Shown: piece after piece, positions 1 through 10,500 of the stretch | Numbering within the stretch: the first letter of the stretch is position 1 | Layout: each line of letters starts with the position of its first letter | Assembly (NCBI GenBank): GCA_016197205.1 | Contig: JACPWG010000064.1 | Location: 1-64,000 of the forward strand | DNA: 64,000 bases | DNA from: Planctomycetota bacterium | Lineage (GTDB): Bacteria; Planctomycetota; MHYJ01; WSZJ01; JACPWG01 | Direction of reading: 5' to 3' | Notes under the pieces: model-generated | Databases searched by the model: none | Seen by the model: only the letters and a program-made list of their open reading frames with translations | What the model was told of the DNA's origin: nothing | Translations under genes and position numbers: made by a program

Positions 1-542
1 ATTTGCCTCCGTGTTACGCACCCCGCGAAGCGATGTTGAAGCCCCGCTAGTGTCCCGTCTACGCTAATTCCAAGGGTCCGCCGCTGTAGCGGAGTACGCG
101 TTCGGTGAACCAGTCATCCCGCATGTCATCCTGAGCGGAGCGCCGCAGCGCGAAGCGAAGGATCCAAGCAAAAACGGACGCCCAACCTTCTCGACCGGCC
201 CTCGGACCGTGTCGTGGGCGAGCCAGTGCCCTGTCGAGAAAAGCGGTCGCTACGCTCGGTTCGGATGCTTCACTTCGCTCCGCGCTGTGGCGCTTCGCTT
301 CGTTCAGGATGACCTGGGGCGAACGGGTTCCCTGAAAGCTCTACCTGACGGGAGCCGGCCGACCTCCACCGAGCGCTCGGCGAACGAGCAGCATAGGCGT
401 AGACGGGACACTAGGTTCCGTGGTGGTCATTGAGACTTGAACCTTGAGCCTCGTCTGAGTCTTGAAAATTGAGCATGGAGAATTCCTGTCGCCCCCCTGC
501 GCGTCAAACGAGCAAGTTGTTTTCTGACGGGCGCTTGCGTCG
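1..542. other. Gene-free left edge with repeats
   Basis: No convincing gene is present. The stretch holds the MITE-like element at 125-313. At 431-480 there is a run of TTGAG/CTTGA words (GACTTGAACCTTGAGCC, CTTGAAAATTGAGC) like those at 6195-6400. The open frame at 209-433 lies inside the repeat and is not believed. Confidence 0.6.
125..313 (+). repeat. MITE-like element, copy 1, with inverted ends
   Basis: A 189-base segment starts GTCATCCTGA and ends TCAGGATGAC. Its outer roughly 45 bases on each side form an imperfect inverted repeat rich in GCGAAGCG/GCGGAGCG words. The centre shares clear similarity with the reverse complement of 36935-37117 (for example CGAGAAAAGCGGTCGCT). Similarity continues about 25 bases past the inner end (CGAACGGGTTC). 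It has no coding capacity of its own. Such short elements with inverted ends are usually non-autonomous mobile elements; no transposase is visible nearby. Confidence 0.75.
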
Positions 543-965
543 TCATCGCCGATCCGGCATGAGGAGCGGGATCGCCTGGCGACCGTGTTTGCGGTAGACT
601 CGGAAATCGGAGTCGAACGTGAGCACGCTGCCCTGGTCCTCGATCTCCGCCATGCGGACCAGGCAGGCGTCGGCGAGCGACATCGGCACGTTGTCGTACC
701 GCTTGACGAGGCGTCTCACCGAACCGGTGTGCTCGACCAACCGAAGGGGAAGGGCAAGGGTCCCGCTTTTGAGGAGTTCGAGAACGGCCGCCGGGCCGCC
801 CGGAGTCAGTCGCAGGAGGAAGCATGCCTCCGAGAGAACCGCCTCGCACGTCAGCAGCGGCGGCTCGATTTCGTCGAGACGTTCGGCCACCCAGGAGTGC
901 CAACGGTCCTTCGCGTTCAGGGCGGCAACCAGAGGACCTGTGTCGAGGATCACCAGACGCCTCAC
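543..965 (-). CDS. vapC: PIN-domain ribonuclease toxin (VapC type)
   Basis: A 140-residue protein with the four acidic positions of the PIN nuclease fold: D8 in LVILDTGPLVA, E46 in the TCEAVLSEAC stretch, D99 in SLADACLV and D118 in LTFDSDF. Family members are Mg-dependent endoribonucleases that block translation by cutting tRNA or rRNA and are held inactive by a partner antitoxin. The start is GTG at 965, overlapping the antitoxin stop by four bases (GTGA), which implies translational coupling. Length is normal for VapC. The gene order, antitoxin first, is the usual one. The actual RNA target cannot be told from sequence. Confidence 0.88.
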   Translation of the reverse strand: MRRLVILDTGPLVAALNAKDRWHSWVAERLDEIEPPLLTCEAVLSEACFLLRLTPGGPAAVLELLKSGTLALPLRLVEHTGSVRRLVKRYDNVPMSLADACLVRMAEIEDQGSVLTFDSDFRVYRKHGRQAIPLLMPDRR

Positions 966-1201
966 TCGCCGTAGCCCTTCATGTGCGCGCGCCCGACGCT
1001 CAAATCGCGCGGCCCCTCCACGGATCCCACGACGTGTCGCGCGACCGCCAACGCGGAAATGCCGGCCGTCGTCTTGCGGTCGGACAGGAGTCGGTCGATG
1101 GCCTGACGGACGACTGCCGAGCGGCTGGTCCGGCTTCGCCGCGCCAGATCGTCCAGTCGCGAGAACTGGCTTTCGGGAAGCTTCAGGGTCAAGGTTTTCA
1201 T
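962..1201 (-). CDS. vapB: Ribbon-helix-helix antitoxin (CopG/VapB-like)
   Basis: A 79-residue protein if started at the ATG at 1201, which has GGAGG five bases upstream. In-frame ATGs at 1213 and 1222 are possible but lack such a site. The N-terminus MKTLTLKLPESQFSRLDDLA, followed by SRTSRSAVVRQAIDRLL, is a typical ribbon-helix-helix DNA-binding fold: a short strand that contacts operator DNA, then two helices. The C-terminal part should wrap and neutralise the PIN toxin encoded directly downstream. Such complexes usually repress their own promoter, so an operator is expected just upstream of 1201, but I could not define one. Confidence 0.85.
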   Translation of the reverse strand: MKTLTLKLPESQFSRLDDLARRSRTSRSAVVRQAIDRLLSDRKTTAGISALAVARHVVGSVEGPRDLSVGRAHMKGYGE

Positions 1202-1800
1202 GGGGGCCTCCATATTACGCATCTGTCAGAAGTATAATACGGCTCAGGCCGCGCGTCAAGAGGGGGGAACGAGCAGGGGGTTCAGTGGGAGCACGCGGGA
1301 TCGACGGCTCACCTGGAGTGCTTCGGCCGTTTCAGGCCTTCACCCCGAGCTTTGGCCGGTTGTCTCCAGGACGCGTCGTCCTCCTGTGGCGCGGTTGGTG
1401 GTTTCGCCCTCCAGCCCCCCAAGAACAGCATCCCGCAATGGGTAACTGGCAAGACGGCATTGCTCAATTCGGGCGGCGCATGAGAGTAGCCCTTTCCACG
1501 GTATTCTCGTGGCCTGTTGCCGAAGTCCAGACACGATGCCTGGGGGCGCGGGCCTCCGGCCAGCGCGAACGTCCGCACGGCGTACGACCCGCCGTGACAG
1601 AGTTGACGACTGTGTCCGGAGTTCGTCAACGGGCCACTAGCGACCTGGGACGCCCCATTCCACGCCGGAGTACGATTTCGTTGCCCCTGAGCTCGTGTTC
1701 GCCGTAGAATCCAACTCTGTTGCGGCTGGTCCGCACTGGTCCATCCATGTAACTCGGCGCAGAAAATCAGCAATCAGCAATCCCTCGAGGTTTCGCCGGC
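1202..1800. other. Intergenic stretch with repeat fragment
   Basis: About 600 bases without a credible gene. Around 1539-1566 it carries GATGCCTGGGGGCGCGGGCC, which matches the core of the 130-base dispersed repeat found at 17069-17198 and 31196-31325, so a decayed third copy is likely. Near 1767-1783 are AATCAGCA words also seen at 37145-37182. The open frame on the minus strand at 1309-1773 has no recognisable domain and is not called. Confidence 0.5.
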
Positions 1801-4800
1801 ATGCCACCACTCGTGCGCCCCCGCCCTCTCCGCGCCGCCGTGTTCGCCCCCGCCCTCCTCCTCCTCCTCGCCGGCGCGAGCCTGCCCGCGGCCTCCGCGC
1901 AGACCCCCGCGCCGGATTTCACGGGGCGGCGCGTGTACGTCGCCGAGACGCCCGACGGCGGCATGAGCGCGCTCGAGCCCCTGCTCGCCGAGTCGAGCCG
2001 GCGGCCGGGGCGCGACTACTATCTCGTGGTCGTCGGCCACACGGGGTCCGGCAAAGAGGCGCACCACCGCTACGAGGACCGGCTCTATGAACAGTGGCTC
2101 CGCCAGGCCGCCGCGCTCGGGCAAGCGCTCGACCCGGATCGCGTGGTCATCCTCCTGCTCTCCATCGGCGACCGACAGGTCTCGGTCCGGCCCGGAATCG
2201 CCTTGCAGCGGGACTATGGGCTGCAGGGCGCGCGCATCGATCAGGAGCTGGTGCAGCCGTATTTCCTGCCGTTCGCGAAGGCCGGCGACCACGTGGGGGG
2301 CGTTCGGACGCTCCTGGCGAAGCTCGAGGAGTGGATCGAGCGGCGGCGCAACGAGACACGGCGCGCGGAAGAGGCCGCCCGCGCTGAGCGCGAGCGCCGC
2401 AAGGCCGCGGCGAGCGCCCGCGTCGAAGAAGCGAAGGGTCTGCGCGCGCGGCTCGTCGCGCTGGAGCGGGGGAGCGCCCAGGAAGGGTTCGCGGCCGGCG
2501 AGGCAGGTCGCGTGCTCGCGAGCACCGAAGAGGAGCTGGCGGCCGCGACGCGGATGCTCTCGGGCCACCCGGAGGGGGCCTACGCCGCCGCCGACCAGGT
2601 CCTGGGTCGCCTTCGGGAGGTGGAGCAGGTCTTCGGCAATCTCCGGGCCCTGCGCGACCAGTGTCGTGCCTTGATCGATGCCGCCGAGCGCGACCTGGAG
2701 GCGGCGCGTACGGCGGCGGGCGAGGCGCGGGCGCAGGGCGTCGACCTGGACACGCTTGCGGGCGACACGGAAGCATGGGGGAGGCTGGTCGACGAGGCGT
2801 CGTCCGCCGCGAAGTACGACTATCCGACGGGGATCGCCTCGGCGGCGATCGCGCGCGCGGGCATCGCCCGGGGTCGGGAGCGGATTCTCGGTCTCGTGGA
2901 GCACGCCCGCGTGGAGGCCGAGCGGCGCTTCTACACGCACCGCGTGCTGCCCGGCGCCGGGTGCGCCGTTCTCCTGCTCGTGGGCGCGGTTGCCGTCCTG
3001 CTGCTGCGCAGGCACCGGACGCGCCGCTATCACGAGTCGAGCGCCAGGCTTTCCGCGCTTAACCAGCGCATCCTCGCCGTCATGGACGGTCTCGAGCAGC
3101 TCAAGCTCCGGCATCGGTACGTCGTGGCGTCGGCGGGCGGCGACGAGAGCCGGCTCGCGGGGACGACCCTCGCCGTCTGGCGCAAGCTGGCGGAGACGCT
3201 CGAGTCCACCCAGGCGGTCTGGCTCGGCCAAAACGAGCTTTCCGTGCGCGCGCGCAAACTCCTGGACGGGGAGTCGTGGTGCGGTACGCGCAACATCGCG
3301 GAAGCCGAAATCCTCATCCGGCAGGCGGCGGAGACCGACGGCGCGACGGTCGAGACCGGACTCGCGGAAATGGGAGCGGCGCTCGAGCGGCTCGAAAAGG
3401 GGCGCGACGAGGCCCGGCGTCTCTTCGGCGAAGTCGCGGCCGCGCGCCAGGCCGCGCTCGCCGCCGCGGAGTCGATCGGGAAGGCGGGCTACCCGCTGTC
3501 GCCGTACGCCGACGCGCTGGCGGAGCTGGACCACCGCGTCCTGTCGGCGGTCGCTCGCCAGGCGAAGGACCCGCTCGGCGCGCAGGAGGAGGCCGCGCGC
3601 TGCACAGCGCGCGCCCGCGAGATCGGCGCACGGGCCGTGGCGATCGCCGAGGACATCGCCGGGCTCGCGGCCCTGGGCCGGCGCATCGACGCGGGGGCGG
3701 AAAGCGCCCGCGCGGCGCGAGTGGAGGGCTTCCTGCTCACGGAGGAAAACGGCAATCCGGATCCGCTCCTCGCCCTCGCCCGGGTCGAGGCCGAGGAGGT
3801 CCGGCAGTTCGTGGGCGCGGCGAACCATGACGCCGCGACCGAGCACCTGGCCAAAGGGAAGGACCTCCTGGACCGCGCGGAGCATGTGGTGCTCGCGCAA
3901 AAAAAGGCGCGAGCCTTCATCCGGGAGGACGTGCCGGCGCGCAGGGCCGAGACCGCGCGGCTTGCGTCGCTGCTGACGGAAATGGACGCGGCGCAGGAGA
4001 CGCTCGTGCGCGACCATCGAGCCGACGCCTGGTCGCGCGTGGCGGGCTGCGCGGGCCAGGCCCACACGTGGGTGGCGGGCTTCGAGGCGCGGGTGGCCGA
4101 GGCGGAGCGGCTCGCTGCGCCGGAGCGACAGGCCTATTTCCGGGCGGCGAACGCGCTCGAGGGGATCCAGGCCGACCAGGAACGGACGTCGAATGCGCTC
4201 TTGGCGGTGCAGGCGCGGCTCGAGGAGCTGGAGGGCGCGCGCGGCGCCGCGCTGGCCTTCCTGGCCGCGGCGGAAGGGCGGGCGGCGGAGGTGGAGCGCT
4301 TCTGCGCCGCGCAGGGCGTGCGGGTGCAGGCGCAGGCGAGGCGCAGGCTCGAGGAGGCGGCCGGCACGCTGCGGGCGGCGGTCGCGGCGGCGATGGAGCG
4401 GCCGGCGAACTGGGAGTCCGCGCTCCACGCCCTTGAGCGGGCGGCGGCCGACCTGGCGGACGGGGAGAAGCGTGCGCGGGCGGACGTGGAGGCGTTCGGG
4501 CGGCTGCAGGTCCGCATCGCGGAGGCCCGGCGCGGGCGTGACGGCGCGCGTGCCTTCATCGAAGCCCGCACCGAAGACCGGCCGGCGGCGGCGCAGAAGC
4601 TCGCCTCCGGCGAGGCGGTGCTTGCGGAAGCCGAGCGCGCGGCGGCGACCGGCGCGTTGGCCTGGGACCTCGCCGCGCGTCGGGCGGAGGAAGCGCTGCA
4701 GCTCTGCGACCAGGCGAGGCAAATGGCTGAAGAGGACGTGGCGCTCGCTGCGAAGTGCCGTGCGGAGGTCGACCAGAGCCGGCGCATGCTCCAGGATGCG

Positions 4801-5241
4801 GCCACCTTCCAGCGGCGGGGCGTGCGCATCGAGCTCGCCGGCGCGGCTTCGCTCCTGGACCAGGCCTGCCGCGCGTTCAGCCGGATGGACTACGAGGAGG
4901 GGGTGAGGCTGGCGAACAGGGCCGAGCTCGAGGTGCGGCAGGCGAGAGGTCGCGCCGAGTCGCAGGTGCGCGAGCTTGAGGAGAGGGAGGAGGAGCGGCG
5001 CCGCGAAGAGGAGCGGCGGCGAGCCGCGGCGGCGACCGCCTACCATCAGAGCCTGTTCAACCCGTCTTCTTCGGACGCGTCTTCGGCTTCGTCGTCCGGT
5101 TCGTCCTCCAGCCCCGCCTCGAGCTCGAGCTGGTCTTCGTCCGCGAGCTCTTCGAGTTTCAGCTCCTGGTCGGACTCGTCCGGCGGATCTTCCTCCTCGC
5201 CTCCGTCCTCGTCCTCCGGCTCCAGCTTCTCTCGTTGGTGA
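1801..5241 (+). CDS. Giant TPM-domain coiled-coil membrane protein
   Basis: 1146 residues. A signal peptide (residues 1-34, ending AASAQ) precedes a TPM domain at about 38-175 (GRRVYVAETPDGG, YYLVVVGHTGSG, DRVVILLLSIGDRQVSVRPG). The TPM fold occurs in a thylakoid phosphatase involved in photosystem II repair and in many bacterial envelope proteins. One membrane helix lies at about 382-401. It is followed by some 680 residues of Ala/Glu/Arg-rich coiled coil on the other side of the membrane. The last 60 residues are almost pure serine and end FSRW, where most TPM proteins have a glycine-rich tail. The family is usually 250-700 residues, so this is very long. Phosphatidylserine decarboxylase starts 13 bases after the stop, suggesting an operon and an envelope role. 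The specific function is unknown. Confidence 0.85.
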   Translation: MPPLVRPRPLRAAVFAPALLLLLAGASLPAASAQTPAPDFTGRRVYVAETPDGGMSALEPLLAESSRRPGRDYYLVVVGHTGSGKEAHHRYEDRLYEQWLRQAAALGQALDPDRVVILLLSIGDRQVSVRPGIALQRDYGLQGARIDQELVQPYFLPFAKAGDHVGGVRTLLAKLEEWIERRRNETRRAEEAARAERERRKAAASARVEEAKGLRARLVALERGSAQEGFAAGEAGRVLASTEEELAAATRMLSGHPEGAYAAADQVLGRLREVEQVFGNLRALRDQCRALIDAAERDLEAARTAAGEARAQGVDLDTLAGDTEAWGRLVDEASSAAKYDYPTGIASAAIARAGIARGRERILGLVEHARVEAERRFYTHRVLPGAGCAVLLLVGAVAVLLLRRHRTRRYHESSARLSALNQRILAVMDGLEQLKLRHRYVVASAGGDESRLAGTTLAVWRKLAETLESTQAVWLGQNELSVRARKLLDGESWCGTRNIAEAEILIRQAAETDGATVETGLAEMGAALERLEKGRDEARRLFGEVAAARQAALAAAESIGKAGYPLSPYADALAELDHRVLSAVARQAKDPLGAQEEAARCTARAREIGARAVAIAEDIAGLAALGRRIDAGAESARAARVEGFLLTEENGNPDPLLALARVEAEEVRQFVGAANHDAATEHLAKGKDLLDRAEHVVLAQKKARAFIREDVPARRAETARLASLLTEMDAAQETLVRDHRADAWSRVAGCAGQAHTWVAGFEARVAEAERLAAPERQAYFRAANALEGIQADQERTSNALLAVQARLEELEGARGAALAFLAAAEGRAAEVERFCAAQGVRVQAQARRRLEEAAGTLRAAVAAAMERPANWESALHALERAAADLADGEKRARADVEAFGRLQVRIAEARRGRDGARAFIEARTEDRPAAAQKLASGEAVLAEAERAAATGALAWDLAARRAEEALQLCDQARQMAEEDVALAAKCRAEVDQSRRMLQDAATFQRRGVRIELAGAASLLDQACRAFSRMDYEEGVRLANRAELEVRQARGRAESQVRELEEREEERRREEERRRAAAATAYHQSLFNPSSSDASSASSSGSSSSPASSSSWSSSASSSSFSSWSDSSGGSSSSPPSSSSGSSFSRW

Positions 5242-5254
5242 GAGGGGGACGGGC

Positions 5255-6175
5255 GTGAGCGACCGCGCGTGCGACCCCTCCAGCCCCGGCGACGGGCGCT
5301 ACGTCGACCGCGAGACCGGGGAGCTGCGCACCGAGCAGCTCGTCCGGCGCGGGCTCTTCCACTGGCTGTACAATGCGCCGACCGGGCGGCGCGTGCGCCC
5401 GCTCCTGCTGCACTCCAGGCTGCTGCACTCGGCGCTCGGCTGGTACGCGGACCAGCCCGGGTCGCGCCGCTGGATCCCGGGTTTTGTTCGCGCCGCGCGC
5501 GTGAACGTCGCGGAGTCGGAGCGGCCGCCGGCGTGCTACCCGACCTTCAACGATTTCTTCGCGCGTCGCCTGGACCCGCGTGCCCGCCCGCTCGACCCGG
5601 ACCCCGCTACGCTCGTGTCGCCTGGCGACGGGAAGCTGCTCGTGCTGCCGGAGGTCGGGCCGCGTTCGCTGCTCTCCCTCAAGGGCGTGACCTGCGGACT
5701 CGCCGAGCTGCTCGCCGACCCGTCGCTCGCGTCGCGGTATGCCGGAGGTGCAGCCGCGGTCCTGCGCCTCTACCTTGGCGACTACCACCGGCTTCACTTC
5801 CCGACCGGCGGCCTGCCTCGCGCGCCGCGTCGCGTCCCCGGGCGCTTCTATTCGGTCAGCCCGTTCCCCGGGAACAACCTGAATTTCTACGGCCGGAACC
5901 AGCGTGCCGTGACGCTGCTGGAGTCCGACGGCTTTGGCCTGCTCGCGTTCGTGGACGTGGGGGGCTTCCTGATCTCGAGCATCCGGCACTGTTTCACGCC
6001 GGGTCGGCCGGTGCGGAAAGGGGAGGAGAAGAGTTTCTTCGCCTTCGGCGGCTCTACCCTCGTGCTGGTGGCGGAGCGGGGTCGCGTGCGCTGGGACGAC
6101 GACCTGGTGGCGGCGAGCGCGGGGGGGCTGGAGACGTACGTCAAGCTGGGGACACGGATCGGGCGAATACCCTAG
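5255..6175 (+). CDS. psd: Phosphatidylserine decarboxylase
   Basis: 306 residues from the GTG at 5255, preceded by GAGAGGGGGA. The enzyme converts phosphatidylserine to phosphatidylethanolamine at the membrane. The self-cleavage motif FGGSTLVLV is near the C-terminus; its serine becomes the pyruvoyl cofactor of the alpha subunit. The FNDFFARRL signature, VSPGDGK (aspartate of the maturation triad) and DYHRLHFP (histidine) are all present, so self-processing and activity are expected. The open frame extends upstream into the serine-tail region of the TPM gene, but that part is a shadow. The gene probably depends on the TPM promoter. No phosphatidylserine synthase gene is seen in the window. 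Confidence 0.93.
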   Translation: MSDRACDPSSPGDGRYVDRETGELRTEQLVRRGLFHWLYNAPTGRRVRPLLLHSRLLHSALGWYADQPGSRRWIPGFVRAARVNVAESERPPACYPTFNDFFARRLDPRARPLDPDPATLVSPGDGKLLVLPEVGPRSLLSLKGVTCGLAELLADPSLASRYAGGAAAVLRLYLGDYHRLHFPTGGLPRAPRRVPGRFYSVSPFPGNNLNFYGRNQRAVTLLESDGFGLLAFVDVGGFLISSIRHCFTPGRPVRKGEEKSFFAFGGSTLVLVAERGRVRWDDDLVAASAGGLETYVKLGTRIGRIP

Positions 6176-6459
6176 TGGGCCTTCAACCTCGATCTGGGGG
6201 GTGCATCCCGGAAACAAAGGTTCAAGGCTCAATGCTCAGGGAGACCAGAGACGTGAACTCGGATCTTCACCGAGTCGCTTCGTCACCGGGTTTCCGGGGA
6301 TTCGGTCACGCCTGCGAACGAAGCGTTGAGCGTTGAGTCTTGAGACTTGATTCAGCCTTGATCATTGAGAATTGAGCCTTCGTTCTCCCTCCCAGGCGTT
6401 CGAGCCGGCTCGGGCCACGAGAGACAACCAGAACCTACAGAAACAAAATTGAAGCCCCA
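6176..6459. repeat. TTGAG-word intergenic repeat
   Basis: Between the psd stop and the creatininase stop lie repeated words such as CGTTGAGCGTTGAG, TCTTGAGACTTGA and CATTGAGAATTGAGCC, matching the style of 431-480. No hairpin terminator with a U-run was recognised between these convergent genes. Confidence 0.5.
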
Positions 6460-7260
6460 CTAGGGGCCGGCGACCTGGGGTGTTCGAGGACCCCCTCGGT
6501 CGCATGCCCCCTCGCGCTCGAACCGTCCCAGAAACTCCACGAGGTGCGCCACCAGCGCCTCCACCACCACCTTTCCCTTCTCCACCGTCGCGCGCGTCGG
6601 GTCACCCCAAATGCCCGTCGGCGAGTAGACGCCCGTGGTCGCGTTCGGGTCGCGCGTGAGACCGCCGGGCCCCTGGTCCGGATGGTAGTCGCGGACGATG
6701 CGATCCCGGCGGACCACCTCGGGCGCGAGGTAGAGCATCATCGAGGTCTCGATCTCGTCCGCATGACTCCCGCCCTCCGACTCGCGCACGCTGCGCTCGA
6801 CTTCCGCGCAGGCGGTCGTGAGGTCGGTATACTCGAGCCGCAGACCCTCCGTCTCCAGGGCCTTCTTCGCCGATGCCAACGCGCGGTTGGTGCTGATGCC
6901 CGTGTTCAGGACGTAGAACTTCCGCCAGCCGTGCCGCCCAAACGACCGGCACACGTCCGCGACGACGTCCGCGCAGGTCTGGCGCCCGATGTTCACCGAA
7001 CCGGGGTACTCGACGAACGCGGGGTAGAAGCCGTAGGGGAGCGTCGGCAAGGTCAGCACACGCGCGACCTCAGTCACCCGCCGTGCGAGGTACTCCGCGA
7101 TCAGCCAGTCGTTGTTCAGGGGGAGGTGGGGACCGTGCTCCTTCGCGCCCGCGCCCAGCGGCAGCATCACCACCGGAAAGTCCGGGCGCGCGCGCTCGAC
7201 CTCCATCCAGGTCATGGTCGCCAGGTGCCGCCCGCGCGGCCCGCCGCTGTCGTCAGTCAT
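6460..7260 (-). CDS. Creatininase-family amidohydrolase
   Basis: 266 residues. The start is taken at the ATG at 7260 because the protein family begins there; the open frame further upstream translates a low-complexity repeat. The metal-site signature appears as KEHGPHLP followed by NND (residues 40-51), with a second signature GSHADEIETS near residue 170, as in creatininase and related cyclic-amide hydrolases such as FAPy deformylase and MftE-type peptidases. These enzymes use two divalent metals to open cyclic amides or trim peptides. The substrate cannot be assigned. It stands alone between plus-strand genes and has no obvious pathway partner. Confidence 0.8.
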   Translation of the reverse strand: MTDDSGGPRGRHLATMTWMEVERARPDFPVVMLPLGAGAKEHGPHLPLNNDWLIAEYLARRVTEVARVLTLPTLPYGFYPAFVEYPGSVNIGRQTCADVVADVCRSFGRHGWRKFYVLNTGISTNRALASAKKALETEGLRLEYTDLTTACAEVERSVRESEGGSHADEIETSMMLYLAPEVVRRDRIVRDYHPDQGPGGLTRDPNATTGVYSPTGIWGDPTRATVEKGKVVVEALVAHLVEFLGRFEREGACDRGGPRTPQVAGP

Positions 7261-7525
7261 GCGTGCGAGTCTAGCGCGCGCTGGGGCCGCGAGCAATCGA
7301 AAACAACAACCCGAACTGAGGCTAAACTCGACCGACGGCGGCAAATGGCTGGATCCTGGCTCTGCGTCCCAGCTAGACGCGCGCGAAATTTGAAATTTGA
7401 AATTTGACTTTTTGCAATTTGAAATTCGGCCCGGCCGTGTGGCCTTGATCGCGCCCGGGGAATGCCGTAAAATCGCGCTCCGAATCCACCCGTTCGCCCC
7501 CCGACGTCGTGCGGAGAAAACCTGG

Positions 7526-10500
7526 ATGCCCCCGCGGAACGCCCATGCGCTCCTCATCGGCATCAGCCGCTACCAGCGGCAGGACCGCGTCGGCCCCCTC
7601 TCGTTCGCGCACGCGGACGCGCTCGGGATCGCCGAGGTCCTGCGCGACCCTCTCTACGGCTGTTTCCCGCCCGACAACGTCCAGGTCCTCACCGACGCCT
7701 CCGCGACGCACCGCGCGATCGTCACCAGCCTGGACAAGGAGCTGCCCCGGCGGGCCCGGGGCTCGGACCTGGTCTTCCTTTTTTTTGCCGGCCACGGTCT
7801 CGTCGAGCCGGAGGCGGGCGGAGCCGACGGCTTCCTCCTGCCGCATGACGGCGACCCGGACGAGCTGGCCCTCTCCGGCGTGTCGATGGCGAACCTTGCG
7901 AAGTGGCTCGACCGGGTCGAGACGAAGGCCCTCCTCCTCTGCCTCGATTGCTGCTACTCCGGCCTCTCGTCGCGCGGGGACGTGCTTCCCCCCGGCGCGC
8001 GCGCGCGCGGCATCGCCATTCAGCCGCGACATCTTGAAGGGTTGAGCGGACGGAACCGCATCGTCTTCTCCGCGTGCGGAGCCGAGGAGCGTTCGCTGGA
8101 GGTCGACGCTTGGAAGCACGGCCTCTTCTCCAAGGCCCTCATCGACGGCATGAAGGGGGACGCCGACCTCAACCAGGATGGTTGGGTGCGCTTCACGGAG
8201 CTCTACGAATTCGTGAGCGCGCGCGTCAAGTCGGAGGCGACGCGGCTCGGCGGACGCCAGACGCCGTGGCTCCGGGCGCAGGCTTCGGACTCTCTCGCGA
8301 TCACCCGCAACCCGCGGCTGCCCGCGCGTGAGGACCCCACCACCTCGGCCACTTTCGAGTTGCGCGAGAAGGCGAGACCGGTCGGGCCCGAAGCCTGGTC
8401 CCGTCCGGACGGAGGGCTTGAGAGTCTGCGCCAGGCGCTCGGGTCCGCCGTAACCGAAGAGCGCGAGGAGGCCGCCCGCTTCCTGCTCGGGACGAGGGAC
8501 CCTCGCCACCTGTGCGCAGCCTTCGCCTTCCTCCGCGCGGAGGCCGGCACCCCGCGGCACGAGGCGGCGCGACGGACGCTCTTCGAGGCGCCGCGGCCGC
8601 TGGTCCTGGAGGCGATCGAGTGCTCGTGCCGCGAGGCCGCGCCCGACGCGCGCCAGGCCGGGCTCGACGCCGCGGTTTCCCTCCCGCCGTCGGAAGAACT
8701 GGTCCGGTTGCTCGGAAGGCTGCGACGCGAGCTGCCCGAGGACGCGCGCGAGGCGGTCGAGCGGCTCTTCACGAAAAAAAAGCTCGGCCTGCGCATGGCC
8801 TCGATCCAGAAGGCCTTCGAGCGGGCCGGCAGTCCCTACGAGATGCTCCACGCCCTCGGCGAAGGTCCGCTCACGGCGGCCTTCAGCGCCACGCACAAGG
8901 CGCTCCGACGGGAGGTCGTCGTGCGCGTCCTGAACGAGGAGGTCGTGCGGCAGGACCGGATTCGCGAGGGGTTCCTCAACGTGTCGATCGAGTGCGCGCG
9001 GGTCGTGGACCGCCATCTGGTGAACACCTACGACGTGCGCGACCACCCCGAGCAGCACCTCTACTACGTGGTGCGCGAATTCATCAACGGGATCACGCTC
9101 CGGAAATTCCTCGAGAACCGCCGGGTCGAACGCCCGCGCGCCGTGCGGATCCTCCGCCAGATCGCGCTCGCGCTGGAGGCGCTCCACGAACAGGGCCTCG
9201 TGCATGGGGACCTGAAGCCGTCGAACATCTTCCTCGCGCGCCTGCACGGAGGCGTGGCGCGCGTGAAGGTCGGCGATCCGGGACTGCCGAGCCGCAGCCA
9301 GTACTTCTTCCTCTGCGAGTCCGCAGCCTACGATTTCCGCTACGTGGCACCCGAACTGCTCGCTCCCGAGGGCCGGGCGGGCGCCTGCTCCGACTACTAT
9401 GCGCTGGGCGTGATCGCGTACGAGCTGTTCGCGGGCCGGCCTCCGTTCACCGGGGGAGACGCGCTCGAGGTCGCGCAGAAGCAGCGCTTCGAAACGGCTG
9501 CGCCGGCCATCGGCACGCCCGGCGACCGGTTCGGCGCCCTCGCGGACGCGCTGGTGACGAGGCTGCTCGAGAAGGCGCCGGCGCGGCGGCCGCAGGCCGC
9601 GTCCGAACTCCTCCGCGCACTGGACGGCCTCGCCGCGGCGCTCGCCGCGGAGGGCTGCACCGACGACACGCGGATCCTGCCCGCGGAAGAGTCGGCCGTG
9701 TCGGCGGGCGTCGTCGGGACGCCCGCGCCGCGCGAGGAGGAGACCCGGGGCAGGCCGAGAGTGGGCGCGCGCGCGTCCGCCCCCGTCGCCGCACGCCTCG
9801 GCCCCCCCGAGCCGACGCCGATGGCGGCCCCCGCCTTGCGCGCCACTCCGCCGCCGGCCGTTGCCGCCTCGAGCGAGGAGTCGACGCGGGTTTTCTCCCA
9901 GGCTCCAGGCGAGCCCGCGGCGAAGCCGCCGCCGACCGTCGCGTCGCCGCCTGTGCAAGCCGCCGGGGGTGCGACCCCGCCCCCGCTCGCCGGCGACCTC
10001 CTCCCGGGGTTTCCGCGCCCGCCTCAGCACGTCATCGCGGGACCGCCCATCCCCGAGCCAACGCCTCCTCCGTGCGCGAGCGCTGCGCCGGGAGCGGCGG
10101 AAACGTTCTTGGAAGCGGAGAGCGAGCCGGGGATGGAGGTTGGTGCGACCGGTCCTCCCGTCGACTTGGGCCCGTTGGATCTGGAGGCCCTGCCGGCCGA
10201 GCCCGCGACCGAACCGCCGGGGGTGGCGGCGCGGGATCGAGAGTACACCTCCGGCGTGGGCCTTCCCGCGATGGCCGGTCCGTCGCAGGCGTCGAGGGCC
10301 GACCGCCTGGTAGAGGAGTACGAGGCCGACGTGAAGAAGTACAGGGCCGGTCCGTCGCAGCCGGCCGAGCCCGGCCGCCGGACGCAGGAGGACGACATTT
10401 CGGTCGGCGACTCGACGCTCATGGACCTTGGCACGCTCATGGCCCCTGGCTCGGACCTGGCCGCGACCATCGCGCCCGCGCCGCCGGAGTCGGACGAGGA

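Noticed and set aside
209..433. Open frame within the first MITE-like element
   Set aside because: It translates repeat DNA, and the same frame in copy 2 is interrupted and differs in length.
1309..1773. Possible 154-residue gene on the minus strand
   Set aside because: No ribosome site, no domain, and part of it is the decayed 130-bp repeat fragment.
1774..5046. 1090-residue minus-strand open frame opposite the TPM gene
   Set aside because: It lacks domains and consists of Arg/Pro/Leu-rich shadow sequence typical of GC-rich DNA opposite a real gene; the plus strand has a signal peptide and a TPM domain.
7373..10030. 885-residue minus-strand open frame opposite the caspase/kinase gene
   Set aside because: Arg-rich shadow of a strongly supported plus-strand gene with caspase and kinase motifs.
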